The notes below the pieces were generated by a model. It made no database searches, was not told the DNA's origin, and saw nothing but the letters and a program-made list of their open reading frames with translations. 38,228 nucleotides of DNA from Cytophagales bacterium. GTDB taxonomy: Bacteria > Bacteroidota > Bacteroidia > Cytophagales > CCMP332. The translations under genes were made by a program, and so were the position numbers. Below are positions 8,757-20,973 of the stretch, piece after piece; position 1 is the stretch's first letter; each line of letters starts with the position of its first letter. The stretch lies in assembly GCA_028282565.1 (NCBI GenBank), contig JANQHS010000175.1, positions 1-38,228 on the forward strand, in the 5' to 3' direction.

Positions 8757-9311
8757 ATGGAGGAAGTCAAATGGTATGTGGTTAAGGCCGTCAGTGGTCA
8801 AGAGAAGAAAGTGAAGACCTATCTCGAAAGTGAGATAGAGCGTGAAGGATTGCAAGAGCTTGTTTCTCAGACACTTATACCTTCAGAGAAGGTGTATGAA
8901 ATGAGAAACGGAAAAAAAAGGATCAGGGAAAAGAATTTCTTTCCCGGATATATTTTGATCCAGGCGGATCTCTCGAACGGGGAGATCATACACCTCATAA
9001 AAGGGGTTCCCGGAGTGTTGGGTTTTTTGGGGAACGAAAAGGGTGCCTCCAAGGACCCTGTTCCACTCAGACAGGCTGAGGTGGACAGGATATTCGGAAG
9101 GGTGGATGAGAATGCCGAGATCGAGACAAAATTGGAGAGGCCATTTGTGCTTGGCGAAGAGGTCAATGTCATGGATGGTCCGTTTAATGGTTTCACTGGA
9201 ACTGTTCAGGAAATTTTTGAAGATAAGCGGAAGTTGAATGTGATGGTGAAGATCTTCGGAAGGAACACCCCGGTGGAATTGAATTTTTTTCAGGTAGAAA
9301 AGATACAATAG
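8757..9311 (+). CDS. nusG: Transcription termination/antitermination factor NusG
   Basis: WYVVKAVSGQEKKVKTYLE, FFPGYILIQ, KOW motif VMDGPFNGFTGTVQEI. Confidence 0.97.
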   Translation: MEEVKWYVVKAVSGQEKKVKTYLESEIEREGLQELVSQTLIPSEKVYEMRNGKKRIREKNFFPGYILIQADLSNGEIIHLIKGVPGVLGFLGNEKGASKDPVPLRQAEVDRIFGRVDENAEIETKLERPFVLGEEVNVMDGPFNGFTGTVQEIFEDKRKLNVMVKIFGRNTPVELNFFQVEKIQ

Positions 9312-9317
9312 AAGAAA

Positions 9318-9761
9318 ATGGCAAAAGAGATTTCAGGATATCTCAAGCTGCAGATCAGAGGAGGTGCCGCAAATCCATCACCACCGGTAGGGCCAGCGCT
9401 CGGCGCCAAGGGTGTGAACATCATGGAGTTTTGCAAGCAGTTCAATGCTAAAACTCAGGAGAAACAGGGTCAACTGCTTCCCGTAGTTGTTACCGTTTAT
9501 GCAGACAAGTCATTTGACTTTATCATCAAGACTCCTCCGGCAGCAACCTTGTTGCTTGAGAAGTCAAAGTTGAAAAAGGGGTCACCCGAATCCAACAGGC
9601 AGAAAGTTGGAACCGTGACCTGGGACCAGGTAAAGGAGATCGCTGAGATCAAAATGCCTGACCTGAACTCTCATACTGTTGAGTCAGCCATGAAAATGGT
9701 GGCCGGAACGGCCAGGAGTATGGGTATTAATGTTAGAGGAACCGCCCCTTGGGATAACTAA
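9318..9761 (+). CDS. rplK: 50S ribosomal protein L11
   Basis: [34 protein letters not shown]. Confidence 0.99.
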   Translation: MAKEISGYLKLQIRGGAANPSPPVGPALGAKGVNIMEFCKQFNAKTQEKQGQLLPVVVTVYADKSFDFIIKTPPAATLLLEKSKLKKGSPESNRQKVGTVTWDQVKEIAEIKMPDLNSHTVESAMKMVAGTARSMGINVRGTAPWDN

Positions 9762-9773
9762 GCAGGACAGAAG

Positions 9774-10463
9774 ATGAAATTGACTAAGAACAAAAAAGCG
9801 GCCTACGAAAAACTTGATCAGGAGAAGGATTATTCCCTTCAGGACGCCGCTCAATTGGTGAAGGACATCACTTTCACCAAGTTTGACGCCTCTGTTGATC
9901 TGGATGTCAGATTGGGAGTGGATCCGAAGAAGGCTGACCAAATGGTCAGGGGAACCGTAACTCTTCCTCATGGTACAGGCAAGCAGATGAGAGTTTGCGT
10001 TCTGTGTACTCCTGAGAAAGAAGATGAAGCAAAAGCCGCAGGCGCAGACTTTGTTGGCCTTGATGAGCTTGTGAAGAAAATAGAAGGCGGATGGGTCGAC
10101 TTCGATGTTGTTGTCACCATGCCGGCTGTTATGGCGAAGGTTGGAAAGCTTGGAAAAGTGTTGGGGCCAAGAGGGCTTATGCCAAATCCAAAATCCGGTA
10201 CTGTTACCCCGGATATCGGAAAAGCGGTAGAGGAAGTAAAAAAAGGTAAGATCGATTTCAAGGTGGATAAATTCGGAATTATCCATGCCGCCATCGGAAA
10301 GACCAGCTTTTCACCGGAAAAGATTGTGGATAATGCCAATGAGCTGGTCAATGCGATCACAAAGCTGAAACCAGCTTCAGCCAAGGGTGACTATTTCAGA
10401 AGCGTTACGCTTTCCAGTACGATGAGCCCTGGAATAAGTATTGATAAAAGAAACCTGGTTTAA
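9774..10463 (+). CDS. rplA: 50S ribosomal protein L1
   Basis: [51 protein letters not shown]. Confidence 0.99.
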   Translation: MKLTKNKKAAYEKLDQEKDYSLQDAAQLVKDITFTKFDASVDLDVRLGVDPKKADQMVRGTVTLPHGTGKQMRVCVLCTPEKEDEAKAAGADFVGLDELVKKIEGGWVDFDVVVTMPAVMAKVGKLGKVLGPRGLMPNPKSGTVTPDIGKAVEEVKKGKIDFKVDKFGIIHAAIGKTSFSPEKIVDNANELVNAITKLKPASAKGDYFRSVTLSSTMSPGISIDKRNLV

Positions 10464-10474
10464 AGGAACCGACT

Positions 10475-10999
10475 ATGACAAGGGAAGAGAAAGCCGAGAT
10501 TATTTCTTCGCTCAAAACGAAATTTGAGGAGAACGCTCATTTCTATATAGCGGATGCTTCAGGTCTTACCGTTGAGAAGATCAACGAGTTCAGGTCTGAG
10601 TGTTTCCAAAACAATGTAGAATACAAGGTAGTCAAAAACACGCTGATCAAAAGAGCACTTGATGAGCTTGAAGGAGATTTTACCGAGTTGGAGGAGGTAC
10701 TGAAAGGTACTTCCGGCATCCTGTTCTCTAAGGAAGCGGGTAACGCACCTGCAAAGATCATTAAAGCCTTTAGGAAAAAGGGGAATGAAAAACCGATTCT
10801 TAAAGCAGCTTCGATCGACAAGGACATTTATCTGGGAGATGAAAATCTCGACACGCTAAGTTCACTCAAGTCCAAAGAGGAACTTATCGGGGAGATTATT
10901 CTTCTGCTCCAGTCTCCTGCACAGAGGGTTATCTCTGCATTGGAAAGTGGCAAGTCCACTCTTGCGGGAGTAGTAAAGACTTTATCAGAAAAAGAGTAG
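10475..10999 (+). CDS. rplJ: 50S ribosomal protein L10
   Basis: NVEYKVVKNTLIKRAL; position before rplL. Confidence 0.97.
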   Translation: MTREEKAEIISSLKTKFEENAHFYIADASGLTVEKINEFRSECFQNNVEYKVVKNTLIKRALDELEGDFTELEEVLKGTSGILFSKEAGNAPAKIIKAFRKKGNEKPILKAASIDKDIYLGDENLDTLSSLKSKEELIGEIILLLQSPAQRVISALESGKSTLAGVVKTLSEKE

Positions 11000-11027
11000 C
11001 ATTTATTAAAATTTAACAAAAGGAAAA

Positions 11028-11408
11028 ATGGCGGATTTAAAAGCGTTTGCGGAACAATTGGTAAACCTATCTGTGAAGGAGGTCAATGAGCTAGCCGGTA
11101 TATTGAAGGATGAGTACGGTATTGAGCCTGCAGCTGCTGCAGCACCTGTTATGGTTGCTGGTGGTGGAGGTGGAGCTGAAGCCGGTGGAGAAGAAAAATC
11201 AGAATTCGATGTTGTATTGAAATCTGCTGGTGCAGCCAAACTTCAAATCGTAAAATTAGTTAAGGAAATTACCGGACTTGGTCTGAAAGAAGCCAAGGAA
11301 ATAGTAGACAACGCTCCAAAACCTGTTAAGGAAGGTGTAGCAAAAGATGAGGCCGAGGGTATGAAGGCCAAATTCGAAGAGGCTGGAGCTGAAGTCGAAT
11401 TAAAATAA
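11028..11408 (+). CDS. rplL: 50S ribosomal protein L7/L12
   Basis: [49 protein letters not shown]. Confidence 0.99.
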   Translation: MADLKAFAEQLVNLSVKEVNELAGILKDEYGIEPAAAAAPVMVAGGGGGAEAGGEEKSEFDVVLKSAGAAKLQIVKLVKEITGLGLKEAKEIVDNAPKPVKEGVAKDEAEGMKAKFEEAGAEVELK

Positions 11409-11435
11409 AAGGTTCTTTCCTTTTTAAAGCAGTAC

Positions 11436-11461
11436 AGACCTGCCTGATGGCCAGGTCTTTT
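11436..11461 (+). terminator. Terminator/attenuator-like hairpin between rplL and rpoB
   Basis: AGACCTG/CAGGTCT stem followed by TCTTTT, 47 nt before the rpoB start. Confidence 0.65.
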
Positions 11462-11507
11462 GCTGTTTGTGCCCATTTCAATTTGGTTTCATTAAATCAT
11501 CACTGTT

Positions 11508-14500
11508 TTGGCCAACATAGATAAACAAACAGGTAGGATTAATTTTTCTACCACAAAATCCATTATGGAATATCCGGACTTTCTGGATGTTCAGCTTAAA
11601 TCCTTTGAAGACTTCTTCCAGCTGGAAACAGATCCCGATAAAAGGGATAATGAAGGTCTTTTTAAGGTGTTCAATGAAAACTTCCCAATCTCTGATTCCA
11701 GGGAAAATTATGTTCTGGAATTCATCGATTATGTGGTTGATCCTCCAAAGTATAACATCGAAGAATGTATCGAGAGGGGATTGACCTACGCGGTTCCGCT
11801 CAAGGCAAGACTCCGCCTTTCTTGCAACGATGAGGACCACGAGGAGTTTGAGACCATTGAGCAGGAGGTATTTCTTGGGAATATCCCTTATATGACCCCC
11901 AGGGGATCATTCGTGATCAACGGGGCCGAAAGGGTAATTGTTTCCCAATTGCACAGGTCTCCCGGTGTGTTCTTTGCTCAAAGTAAGCATACCAATGGGA
12001 CCACGCTTTATTCGGCAAGGATCATCCCATTCAAGGGGTCCTGGATCGAATTTGCAACTGACGTCAACAACGTCATGCATGCCTATATCGACAGGAAAAA
12101 GAAGTTCCCGGTAACTACGCTTCTCAGAGCTATTGGCTATGGAGGAGATAAGGATATCCTGAATCTGTTTGGCCTTTCTGAAGAAATCGAAGCCAATGAA
12201 AAAAGCCTGAAGAAAGTTGTTGGAAGAAATCTTGCTGCAAGGGTTCTGAAGACCTGGACTGAGGACTTTGTGGATGAGGATACCGGTGAGGTAATCTCCA
12301 TTGACAGGAATGAAGTCCTTCTTGAAAGGGATTCCGAGATCACCGAGGAAGATATTCCATTGATCCTTGAATCCGGCACCAAGTCCATCATCCTGCATAG
12401 GAAGGATGTGAACATTGCCGAGTACCAGATCATTTACAACACGCTTCAAAAGGATACCTCTAACTCTGAAAAAGAGGCGGTGGAAAATATTTACAGGCAG
12501 CTAAGGAATACCGAGGCTCCTGATGAAGCTACCGCAAGAGAGGTTATCCAGAATCTTTTCTTCTCCGATAAGAGGTATGACCTTGGAGAAGTTGGAAGGT
12601 ACAGGATCAACAAAAAACTTGATCTGGATATCGCTTCCGACAATAAGGTGTTGACCAAGGAGGATATTATCTCCATCGTTAAATATCTGATCGGACTGAT
12701 CAACTCCAAGGCTCTTGTAGATGATATCGATCACTTGAGCAACAGGAGGGTAAGAACAGTCGGTGAGCAGCTCTACGCTCAGTTCGGTGTTGGTTTGGCC
12801 AGGATGGCCAGGACCATCAAAGAGAGAATGAATGTCAGGGATAATGAAGAATTCAAGCCCGTTGATCTGATCAACGCCAGGACTCTTTCTTCCGTGATCA
12901 ACTCATTCTTCGGTACCAACCAGCTTTCTCAGTTCATGGATCAAACCAATCCCTTGGCTGAGATCACCCACAAAAGAAGAATGTCTGCACTCGGACCAGG
13001 TGGTCTTTCAAGAGAAAGAGCCGGTTTCGAGGTAAGGGACGTTCACTATACGCACTATGGTAGACTTTGTACCATTGAGACCCCGGAAGGGCCAAACATT
13101 GGACTGATCTCATCCCTTTGTGTGCATGCCAAGGTGAACAATATGGGATTCATCGAAACCCCGTATCGTGATGTGACCAAGGGAAAAGTTGACCTCTCAG
13201 GAAAGGTTCAGTATCTGACCGCCGAGGAGGAAGATACCTTGTTTATCGCTCAGGCAAATGCCGTCATAAATGACAGTGGAAAATTTGTCAACAACAGGGT
13301 TAAGGTTCGTTTCGAAGGAGACTTTCCGGTCGTGGAGCCTGATAAGATTGCCTTGATGGACGTAGCTCCTAACCAGATTGTATCGGTTGCAGCTTCATTG
13401 ATCCCATTCCTTGAGCATGATGATGCGAACAGGGCATTGATGGGATCCAATATGCAGCGTCAGGCTGTTCCTTTGATGGTTTCCGAGGCACCGATCGTGG
13501 GTACCGGAATGGAGGCAAGAGCAGCGAGAGATTCAAGGACACTTGTTTTGGCCCAAGGATCCGGTGTTGTGACCTATGTTGATTCCAAGAAGATCACCAT
13601 CAAATATGATCAAACGGAACAGGATAAATTGGTTCACTTCGAAGATCCTGAGAAAACCATTTCTCTGATCAAATTCAGGAGGACGAACCAGGATACCTGC
13701 GTAAACCTTAACCCGATCGTTACTGTCGGGCAAAAGGTGAAGAAGGGAGATGTCCTTTGTCAGGGCTTCGCCACACAGGGTGGAGAGCTTGCATTGGGTA
13801 AGAACCTTCTGGTTGCATTCATGCCTTGGAAAGGGTACAACTTTGAGGACGCTATCGTCATTTCTGAGAAATTGATGAAGAAGGATGTCTTCACCTCTAT
13901 CCATATTGAAGAATTCGAATTGGAGGTAAGGGATACCAAGCGTGGTGAAGAGGAATTGACCTCTGAGATCCCTAATGTGAGCGAGGAAGCAGTAAGCGAA
14001 CTTGATGAAAACGGAATCATCAGGGTTGGGGCTGAAGTCAAAGAGGGAGATATTTTGATCGGAAAGATCACTCCAAAAGGGGAATCTGATCCAACTCCCG
14101 AAGAGAAACTTCTCAGGGCCATCTTTGGTGACAAAGCCGGCGATGTGAAGGATGCTTCCTTGAAAGCACCTCCGTCATTGAAAGGAACCGTGATCGATAC
14201 CAAACTCTTCACCAGACCTAGAAGAGATAAGGATGCCAGGACCAGGGTTAAAAAAGAAGTTGAACTTCTCAAGCAGAGATATTCTGCCGACCTGATCGCC
14301 TTGAAAGATGTTGCCATCGAGAAATTGGCTAAGATCCTTGAAGGAAAAGCCAGTCAGGGTGTTGTTCACAAATTTGGGGATGGTGTGATCCCGAAGGGTA
14401 CCAAATTCTCCAAGAAGAACATCAGGGAAAAACTTTTCCCTGAAAGCAACAAATACAGGGATGAAAGTACCTATAGCGTTCAGGAGGAAGCCAACCTGAT

Positions 14501-15383
14501 CAGTGACCTGAGACTTGAAGGTTGGACTACCGACAACAAGATCAACGGTCTGATCAAGGAATTGGTTAAAAATTACTCCAACGAGAGAAACCGTCTGATG
14601 GGAAGATTCAAGAAGGATCGTTATACCATTGAGGTTGGTGACGAATTGCCTGCGGGCATCGTCAGTATGGCCAAGGTTTATATCGCCAAGAAGAGAAAGA
14701 TCAAGGTTGGTGATAAAATGGCCGGTCGTCACGGGAACAAGGGTGTTGTTGCCAAAGTAGTCCGTGAAGAGGATATGCCATTCACCGAGGATGGTACTCC
14801 AGTGGATATCGTGCTGAATCCGCTTGGTGTGCCTTCGAGGATGAACCTTGGACAGATCTATGAAACTGTTCTTGGCTGGGCTGGATTGAAATTAGGACGT
14901 AGGTATTCCACTCCTATTTTCGATGGTGCCAGCGAGGAAGAAGTTGCATCAGAGTTGAAAGAGGCAGGCCTGCCGTCATTCGGAAGAACGGAGCTCTATG
15001 ACGGGTTGACAGGTCAGAAATTTGATCTTCCTGTCACCGTCGGTGTGATCTACATGTTGAAACTCGGTCATATGGTCGATGACAAAATGCACGCCAGGTC
15101 AATTGGACCATACTCTCTCATTACTCAGCAACCACTTGGAGGTAAGGCTCAATTTGGTGGACAGAGGTTTGGTGAGATGGAGGTTTGGGCACTGGAAGCA
15201 TTTGGAGCCTCCAATATCCTTCAGGAGATGCTTACGGTAAAATCCGATGATGTGATCGGTAGGGCGAAGACATATGAATCAATTGTGAAAGGGGAGAACA
15301 TTCCAAAACCGGGTGTTCCTGAGTCCTTTAACGTGCTTGTACACGAATTACGTGGTCTGGCATTGGAAATAACAATGGATTAA
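11508..15383 (+). CDS. rpoB: DNA-directed RNA polymerase subunit beta (TTG start)
   Basis: [75 protein letters not shown]. Confidence 0.98.
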   Translation: MANIDKQTGRINFSTTKSIMEYPDFLDVQLKSFEDFFQLETDPDKRDNEGLFKVFNENFPISDSRENYVLEFIDYVVDPPKYNIEECIERGLTYAVPLKARLRLSCNDEDHEEFETIEQEVFLGNIPYMTPRGSFVINGAERVIVSQLHRSPGVFFAQSKHTNGTTLYSARIIPFKGSWIEFATDVNNVMHAYIDRKKKFPVTTLLRAIGYGGDKDILNLFGLSEEIEANEKSLKKVVGRNLAARVLKTWTEDFVDEDTGEVISIDRNEVLLERDSEITEEDIPLILESGTKSIILHRKDVNIAEYQIIYNTLQKDTSNSEKEAVENIYRQLRNTEAPDEATAREVIQNLFFSDKRYDLGEVGRYRINKKLDLDIASDNKVLTKEDIISIVKYLIGLINSKALVDDIDHLSNRRVRTVGEQLYAQFGVGLARMARTIKERMNVRDNEEFKPVDLINARTLSSVINSFFGTNQLSQFMDQTNPLAEITHKRRMSALGPGGLSRERAGFEVRDVHYTHYGRLCTIETPEGPNIGLISSLCVHAKVNNMGFIETPYRDVTKGKVDLSGKVQYLTAEEEDTLFIAQANAVINDSGKFVNNRVKVRFEGDFPVVEPDKIALMDVAPNQIVSVAASLIPFLEHDDANRALMGSNMQRQAVPLMVSEAPIVGTGMEARAARDSRTLVLAQGSGVVTYVDSKKITIKYDQTEQDKLVHFEDPEKTISLIKFRRTNQDTCVNLNPIVTVGQKVKKGDVLCQGFATQGGELALGKNLLVAFMPWKGYNFEDAIVISEKLMKKDVFTSIHIEEFELEVRDTKRGEEELTSEIPNVSEEAVSELDENGIIRVGAEVKEGDILIGKITPKGESDPTPEEKLLRAIFGDKAGDVKDASLKAPPSLKGTVIDTKLFTRPRRDKDARTRVKKEVELLKQRYSADLIALKDVAIEKLAKILEGKASQGVVHKFGDGVIPKGTKFSKKNIREKLFPESNKYRDESTYSVQEEANLISDLRLEGWTTDNKINGLIKELVKNYSNERNRLMGRFKKDRYTIEVGDELPAGIVSMAKVYIAKKRKIKVGDKMAGRHGNKGVVAKVVREEDMPFTEDGTPVDIVLNPLGVPSRMNLGQIYETVLGWAGLKLGRRYSTPIFDGASEEEVASELKEAGLPSFGRTELYDGLTGQKFDLPVTVGVIYMLKLGHMVDDKMHARSIGPYSLITQQPLGGKAQFGGQRFGEMEVWALEAFGASNILQEMLTVKSDDVIGRAKTYESIVKGENIPKPGVPESFNVLVHELRGLALEITMD

Positions 15384-15404
15384 TTAAGAAAACAGAATTC
15401 TAGC

Positions 15405-18400
15405 ATGGCTTTTAGAAGAAGTAAAAAAATAAAAAGCGACTTTTCGAGCATTACGATAAGTCTGGCTTCACCTGAGTCTATTCTTGAAAGTTCTTATGGG
15501 GAGGTAACTCAACCCGAGACCATTAATTATAGGACTTACAAACCCGAGATGGGCGGTCTTTTCTGTGAAAGGATCTTCGGACCTGTTAAGGATTATGAGT
15601 GCCACTGTGGTAAATACAAAAGGATCCGATATAAGGGGATCATTTGTGACCGTTGTGGAGTTGAAGTAACCGAGAAAAAGGTTAGAAGGGAAAGAATGGG
15701 GCATATCGAACTTGTTGTTCCCGTCGCTCATATCTGGTATTTCCGTTCTCTTCCTAACAAAATCGGATACCTGCTCGGTCTTCCGACCAAGAAGCTTGAT
15801 CAGATCATCTACTACGAAAGGTATGTGGTTGTTCAGGCGGGGATCAAGGAAGAAGACGGTATCAGCTACCTCGACTATCTGACCGAGGATGAGTACCTGG
15901 ATATCCTGGATAAGTTGCCCAAGGAAAATCAACTTCTTGAAGATGATGATCCGCAGAAGTTCATTGCCAAAATGGGAGCTGAAGCTCTTGAGATGTTGTT
16001 GGCAAGGCTTGATCTTGATCAGCTAAGTTATGATCTCAGGTATCAGGCTGCTCATGATACCTCTCAGCAAAGGAAGGCCGAGGCCTTGAAAAGGTTGAGG
16101 GTTGTGGAAGCATTCAGGGATGCACGAAACAGGATCGAAAACCGTCCCGAATGGATGGTCATCAAAATGGTTCCTGTGATCCCACCGGAACTCAGGCCTC
16201 TTGTTCCGTTGGATGGAGGAAGATTCGCGACCTCCGATCTGAATGACCTTTACAGAAGGGTGATCATCAGGAACAACAGGTTGAAAAGATTGATCGAGAT
16301 CAAAGCTCCCGAAGTGATTCTCAGAAATGAGAAAAGGATGCTTCAGGAGGCCGTTGATTCCTTGTTCGATAACTCTAGAAAAGTTAATGCGGTAAGGTCC
16401 GAAGGAAACCGTGCGCTGAAGTCCTTGAGTGATATGCTCAAAGGAAAGCAGGGGCGATTCCGTCAAAACCTTCTTGGAAAAAGGGTGGATTATTCCGGTC
16501 GTTCTGTGATCGTAGTAGGGCCTGAACTCAAGATGCATGAATGTGGGCTACCGAAAGATATGGCAGCCGAGCTCTTCAAGCCTTTTATCATCAGGAAGCT
16601 GATTGAAAGGGGAATTGTGAAGACTGTAAAATCTGCAAAGAAGATCGTTGAGAAGAAAGAACCGGTGGTCTGGGATATTCTTGAGAATGTGTTGAAAGGA
16701 CATCCTGTAATGCTGAACAGGGCTCCAACGCTTCACAGATTGGGAATCCAGGCATTCCAGCCGAAGCTGATCGAAGGAAAAGCAATACAGCTTCACCCCT
16801 TGGTATGTACGGCATTCAACGCTGACTTTGATGGTGACCAAATGGCGGTTCACGTTCCATTGGGACAGGCGGCTATTCTGGAAGCCACATTGTTGATGCT
16901 TTCAGCTCATAACATTCTTAACCCAGCCAATGGTGGACCTATCGCGGTTCCTTCTCAGGATATGGTATTGGGACTTTACTATCTCACCAAAGGGAAGCCG
17001 GGATCCAAAGGTGACGAGGTAGCCGGAGAAGGAAAAGAATTCTACGGACCCGGAGAGGTGATCATTGCGCTGAACGAAGGCGAGATCGATAAGCACTCCA
17101 TTATCAAGGTCAGAACCAAAGTGAAGAACGAGGATGGTGAGCTTGAGGATAAACTGGTTGAGACCGTTGCCGGAAGGGTGATCTTCAATCAGTTTGTTCC
17201 TGAAGAAGTAGGGTTTATCAACGAACTTCTGACCAAGAAAAAACTTCAGCAGATCATCTCCAGGATCTACAAGGAAGCCGGGGTATCCAAGACTTCTGCC
17301 TTCCTCGATGACATCAAGGATCTAGGGTTTGAGAACTCCTATAAAGGAGGTCTGTCCTTCGGACTTGAAGAAGTTATCGTTCCAAATGTAAAAGAGGAAT
17401 TGATCGATCAGGCCAAACAGGAGGTCGAAGGAGTTTCCCAGAACTATATGATGGGTCTGATCACCGATAACGAGAGATATAATCAGGTGATTGATATCTG
17501 GACAAGGATCAACAACCAGATCACCAACACCCTGATGAATGAGCTGGAAAAGGATAAGAAAGGATTCAATTGTATCTATATGATGATGCACTCCGGTGCA
17601 AGGGGATCCAGAGAGCAGATCCGTCAGCTTGGAGGAATGAGAGGTCTGATGGCCAAGCCTCAAAAGAGCCTTGTCGGTTCGGTTGGCGGTATTATCGAAA
17701 ACCCGATCATCTCGAATTTCAAGGAAGGTCTTGACGTAATCGAGTATTTCATCTCGACGCATGGTGCCAGGAAAGGTCTTGCAGATACCGCCCTTAAAAC
17801 AGCGGATGCGGGTTACCTGACGAGGAGACTTGTGGATGTCGCTCAGGATGTGATCGTTTCAGAACCTGATTGTGGCACTCTGAGAGGGATCTCCATCTCG
17901 GCACTGAAAGATCAGGAGGATATTGTGGAGCCATTGTCAGAAAGGATACTTGGAAGAGTAACTGTCAATGACGTGGTGAACCCTTTGACCGAGGAGGTGA
18001 TCGTGCCTGCAGGAGACGAGGTTACCGAAGAGATTGCTCAGCAAATTGATGATGCCGGTATCGAAACCGTAGAGATCAGATCGGTATTGACCTGTGACGC
18101 CAAAAAAGGTGTTTGTGCTAAATGTTACGGTCGTAACCTTGCCAATGGACAAATGGTCCAAAACGGTGAGGCCGTTGGTGTAATTGCAGCACAGTCGATT
18201 GGTGAGCCTGGTACTCAGCTTACTTTGAGAACTTTCCACGTTGGTGGTACAGCTTCGAACATTGCTTCGGATGCGAACATCAAGGCCAAGTTTGACGGTA
18301 AGATTGAGTTTGAGGATATGAGGTCTGTGACCTTCAAGGACTCTGAGGGTAAAAAATCCGAGATGGTGATGGCCAGAATGGCCGAGGTAAGGATCGTTGA

Positions 18401-19724
18401 TACAAAAACCAACAAGATCCTGATATCCAATCACGTACCGTACGGATCGACATTAACGACCAAGAATGGTGCTACTGTTAAGAAGGGAGACCAGCTTTGC
18501 TTTTGGGATCCTTACAATGCGGTGATCCTTTCAGAGATCGGTGGTAAGGTAGCTTATGATACCATTGAAGAGGGAATTACTTTCCGTGAAGAATCCGATG
18601 AGCAAACAGGACACAGGGAGAAGGTAATTGTTGATTCCAAAGACAAGACCAAAAACCCGGCGATCACGGTGGTTGACAAGAAAGGAACGGAGAAATCCTA
18701 CAACATTCCTGTTGGAGCTCACCTTTCTGTAAATGAAGGCGAGGAGATCGGTGCAGGACAGGTTCTTGCCAAGATCCCTAGAGCCACAAGTAAAACCAGG
18801 GATATCACGGGTGGTCTGCCAAGGGTAACAGAGCTTTTCGAAGCCAGGAACCCATCAAGCCCGGCAGTGGTCAGTGAGATCGACGGGGTGATCGAGTTCG
18901 GAGGGATCAAGAGGGGTAACCGTGAGATCTTCGTGGAGTCCAAAGACGGCGTGAAAAAGAAATATCTTGTTTCTCTATCCAAGCACATCCTTGTTCAGGA
19001 AGGTGACTTTGTGAGAGCGGGATATGCGCTTTCTGATGGAGCCATTACCCCATCGGATATACTTTCCATCATGGGACCAACCGCGGTTCAGGAGTATATC
19101 GTGAACGAGATCCAGGAGGTTTATCGTCTCCAAGGTGTGAAGATCTCGGATAAGCATATTGAGGTGATCGTAAGGCAAATGATGCAGAAACTAGAGATCG
19201 TTGATGCCGGAGATACGAGCTTCCTGCCGGGGCAGCCTGTCAACAAATTCCAGTTCATGGAAGAGAATGACAGGATCCTGGAGATGAAGGTTGTTGAGGA
19301 TCAGGGGGATTCCGAGGTATTGAAGAAAGGTCAGATCATCACCATGAGTAAGCTTAGGGATGAGAACTCCAGCCTGAAAAGAAGAGACCTTAAGTTGGTC
19401 GAAGTAAGGGATGCGAGAGCAGCTCTTGCCAAGCCGACACTTCAGGGTATCACTCAGGCTTCGCTAGGTACTACAAGCTTTATTTCGGCTGCTTCCTTCC
19501 AGGAAACGACCAAGGTATTGAGCGAGGCTTCGATCAGAGGAAAAGCAGATGATCTGATGGGACTGAAGGAAAATGTGATCGTTGGACATCTGATCCCGGC
19601 CGGAACCGGATTCAGGCAATACCAAGGTGCGATCGTTGGATCCAAAGATGAATACGAAGCATTGATGGAGGCCGATGAGGAGATCGAAGAATTGGCTGAT
19701 CTAAAGGTTGAAGATAATGGCTGA
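15405..19724 (+). CDS. rpoC: DNA-directed RNA polymerase subunit beta'
   Basis: [23 protein letters not shown] zinc site, [16 protein letters not shown] active site. Confidence 0.99.
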   Translation: MAFRRSKKIKSDFSSITISLASPESILESSYGEVTQPETINYRTYKPEMGGLFCERIFGPVKDYECHCGKYKRIRYKGIICDRCGVEVTEKKVRRERMGHIELVVPVAHIWYFRSLPNKIGYLLGLPTKKLDQIIYYERYVVVQAGIKEEDGISYLDYLTEDEYLDILDKLPKENQLLEDDDPQKFIAKMGAEALEMLLARLDLDQLSYDLRYQAAHDTSQQRKAEALKRLRVVEAFRDARNRIENRPEWMVIKMVPVIPPELRPLVPLDGGRFATSDLNDLYRRVIIRNNRLKRLIEIKAPEVILRNEKRMLQEAVDSLFDNSRKVNAVRSEGNRALKSLSDMLKGKQGRFRQNLLGKRVDYSGRSVIVVGPELKMHECGLPKDMAAELFKPFIIRKLIERGIVKTVKSAKKIVEKKEPVVWDILENVLKGHPVMLNRAPTLHRLGIQAFQPKLIEGKAIQLHPLVCTAFNADFDGDQMAVHVPLGQAAILEATLLMLSAHNILNPANGGPIAVPSQDMVLGLYYLTKGKPGSKGDEVAGEGKEFYGPGEVIIALNEGEIDKHSIIKVRTKVKNEDGELEDKLVETVAGRVIFNQFVPEEVGFINELLTKKKLQQIISRIYKEAGVSKTSAFLDDIKDLGFENSYKGGLSFGLEEVIVPNVKEELIDQAKQEVEGVSQNYMMGLITDNERYNQVIDIWTRINNQITNTLMNELEKDKKGFNCIYMMMHSGARGSREQIRQLGGMRGLMAKPQKSLVGSVGGIIENPIISNFKEGLDVIEYFISTHGARKGLADTALKTADAGYLTRRLVDVAQDVIVSEPDCGTLRGISISALKDQEDIVEPLSERILGRVTVNDVVNPLTEEVIVPAGDEVTEEIAQQIDDAGIETVEIRSVLTCDAKKGVCAKCYGRNLANGQMVQNGEAVGVIAAQSIGEPGTQLTLRTFHVGGTASNIASDANIKAKFDGKIEFEDMRSVTFKDSEGKKSEMVMARMAEVRIVDTKTNKILISNHVPYGSTLTTKNGATVKKGDQLCFWDPYNAVILSEIGGKVAYDTIEEGITFREESDEQTGHREKVIVDSKDKTKNPAITVVDKKGTEKSYNIPVGAHLSVNEGEEIGAGQVLAKIPRATSKTRDITGGLPRVTELFEARNPSSPAVVSEIDGVIEFGGIKRGNREIFVESKDGVKKKYLVSLSKHILVQEGDFVRAGYALSDGAITPSDILSIMGPTAVQEYIVNEIQEVYRLQGVKISDKHIEVIVRQMMQKLEIVDAGDTSFLPGQPVNKFQFMEENDRILEMKVVEDQGDSEVLKKGQIITMSKLRDENSSLKRRDLKLVEVRDARAALAKPTLQGITQASLGTTSFISAASFQETTKVLSEASIRGKADDLMGLKENVIVGHLIPAGTGFRQYQGAIVGSKDEYEALMEADEEIEELADLKVEDNG

Positions 19725-20043
19725 GGAAAAGAAGCCTGACGGTCAGAATCCCAATCAGATCAACATTGAGCTCTCAGATGAAAAAGCTGAGGGCATTTAT
19801 GTGAACCTTGCAATGATCGCTCATTCATCAAGCGAGTTCGTCATAGATTTTATCAAATTGATGCCTGGACTTCCCAAAGCAAAGGTGAAGTCCAGGATCA
19901 TCATTACTCCCGAGCATGCCAAGCGCTTGCGCAAAGCTTTGGATGATAATATCCAGAAGTTCGAAGACAACTTTGGCGAGATCAAGCAAACCGATGAGGT
20001 GAAGATCCCTCTTAATTTCGGTGGAACTGTGGGTGAAGCTTGA
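19717..20043 (+). CDS. DUF3467-like small protein overlapping the rpoC 3' end
   Basis: [57 protein letters not shown]; track start is 19708, ATG 19717 (MAEEKK) preferred. Confidence 0.85.
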   Translation: MAEEKKPDGQNPNQINIELSDEKAEGIYVNLAMIAHSSSEFVIDFIKLMPGLPKAKVKSRIIITPEHAKRLRKALDDNIQKFEDNFGEIKQTDEVKIPLNFGGTVGEA

Positions 20044-20049
20044 TTTCTA

Positions 20050-20080
20050 TTGGGAATTATCTACTATTTATCTAATTTTG
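20050..20080 (+). promoter_or_regulatory. Promoter of rpsL-rpsG-fusA-rpsJ
   Basis: TTG 20050-20052, 20-nt spacer, TAATTTTG 20073-20080. Confidence 0.65.
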
Positions 20081-20081
20081 C

Positions 20082-20101
20082 ACTCCCAAATTTTTGGGGG
20101 T
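20082..20101 (+). other. 5'-leader hairpin of the rpsL transcript
   Basis: ACTCCCAAATTTTTGGGGGT self-complementary, immediately downstream of the -7 box. Confidence 0.55.
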
Positions 20102-20119
20102 AAAAAACAACATTTGTAA

Positions 20120-20494
20120 ATGCCTACAATTCAACAACTTGTAAGAAAGGGTAGAAGAGTTCAAGACTCGAAATCCAAATCACCGGCCTTGGACTCATGT
20201 CCACAAAGGCGTGGTGTGTGCACCAGGGTTTATACCACTACTCCTAAAAAGCCTAATTCTGCCTTGAGAAAAGTAGCCAGGGTAAGGCTTACCAACGGTA
20301 AAGAGGTGAATGCCTATATACCCGGTGAAGGACATAATCTGCAAGAACACTCCATCGTCCTGATCAGAGGAGGAAGGGTAAAGGACCTTCCGGGTGTGAG
20401 ATACCACATTATCAGGGGTGCACTTGATACTGCCGGTGTAAATGGTAGGCTGCAAAGAAGATCCAAGTACGGTGCCAAAAGGCCGAAAAAATAA
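20120..20494 (+). CDS. rpsL: 30S ribosomal protein S12
   Basis: [11 protein letters not shown]...[25 protein letters not shown]. Confidence 0.99.
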   Translation: MPTIQQLVRKGRRVQDSKSKSPALDSCPQRRGVCTRVYTTTPKKPNSALRKVARVRLTNGKEVNAYIPGEGHNLQEHSIVLIRGGRVKDLPGVRYHIIRGALDTAGVNGRLQRRSKYGAKRPKK

Positions 20495-20503
20495 GTTTAG
20501 GCA

Positions 20504-20971
20504 ATGAGGAAATTAAAGCCAAAAAAGAGAAGCATACTTCCTGATCCAAAGTTCAGGGATGAGATGGTCACCAAATTCGTGAACAACCTGATGCTTCAGG
20601 GAAAGAAGAATGTTGCCTATGCAACATTCTATGATGCTTGTGACCTGGTTTCGAAGAGGACCGAGGAAGATGGTCTTGAAGTATGGAGAAAGGCACTGGA
20701 AAATATTATGCCCTCTGTTGAGGTCAAAAGCCGTAGGGTTGGTGGTGCCACCTTCCAGGTGCCTATAGAGGTAAGGCCTGCAAGGAAGTCAGCGTTGGGG
20801 ATGAAGTGGTTGATCAAGTTTGCAAAGGCCAGAAGCGAAAAGACCATGACCGAAAGACTGGCCGGTGAGATCATTGCCGCTGCAAAAGGAGAAGGAGCTG
20901 CGGTCAAGAAAAAGGACGATACGCATAGAATGGCCGAGGCGAACAAAGCATTTTCACATTTTAGGTTCTAA
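20504..20971 (+). CDS. rpsG: 30S ribosomal protein S7
   Basis: [46 protein letters not shown]. Confidence 0.99.
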   Translation: MRKLKPKKRSILPDPKFRDEMVTKFVNNLMLQGKKNVAYATFYDACDLVSKRTEEDGLEVWRKALENIMPSVEVKSRRVGGATFQVPIEVRPARKSALGMKWLIKFAKARSEKTMTERLAGEIIAAAKGEGAAVKKKDDTHRMAEANKAFSHFRF

Positions 20972-20973
20972 AA

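Noticed and set aside
12953-13060. Rifampicin-resistance substitutions in rpoB
   Set aside because: Cluster I reads [28 protein letters not shown] with the key D, H and S residues wild-type-like
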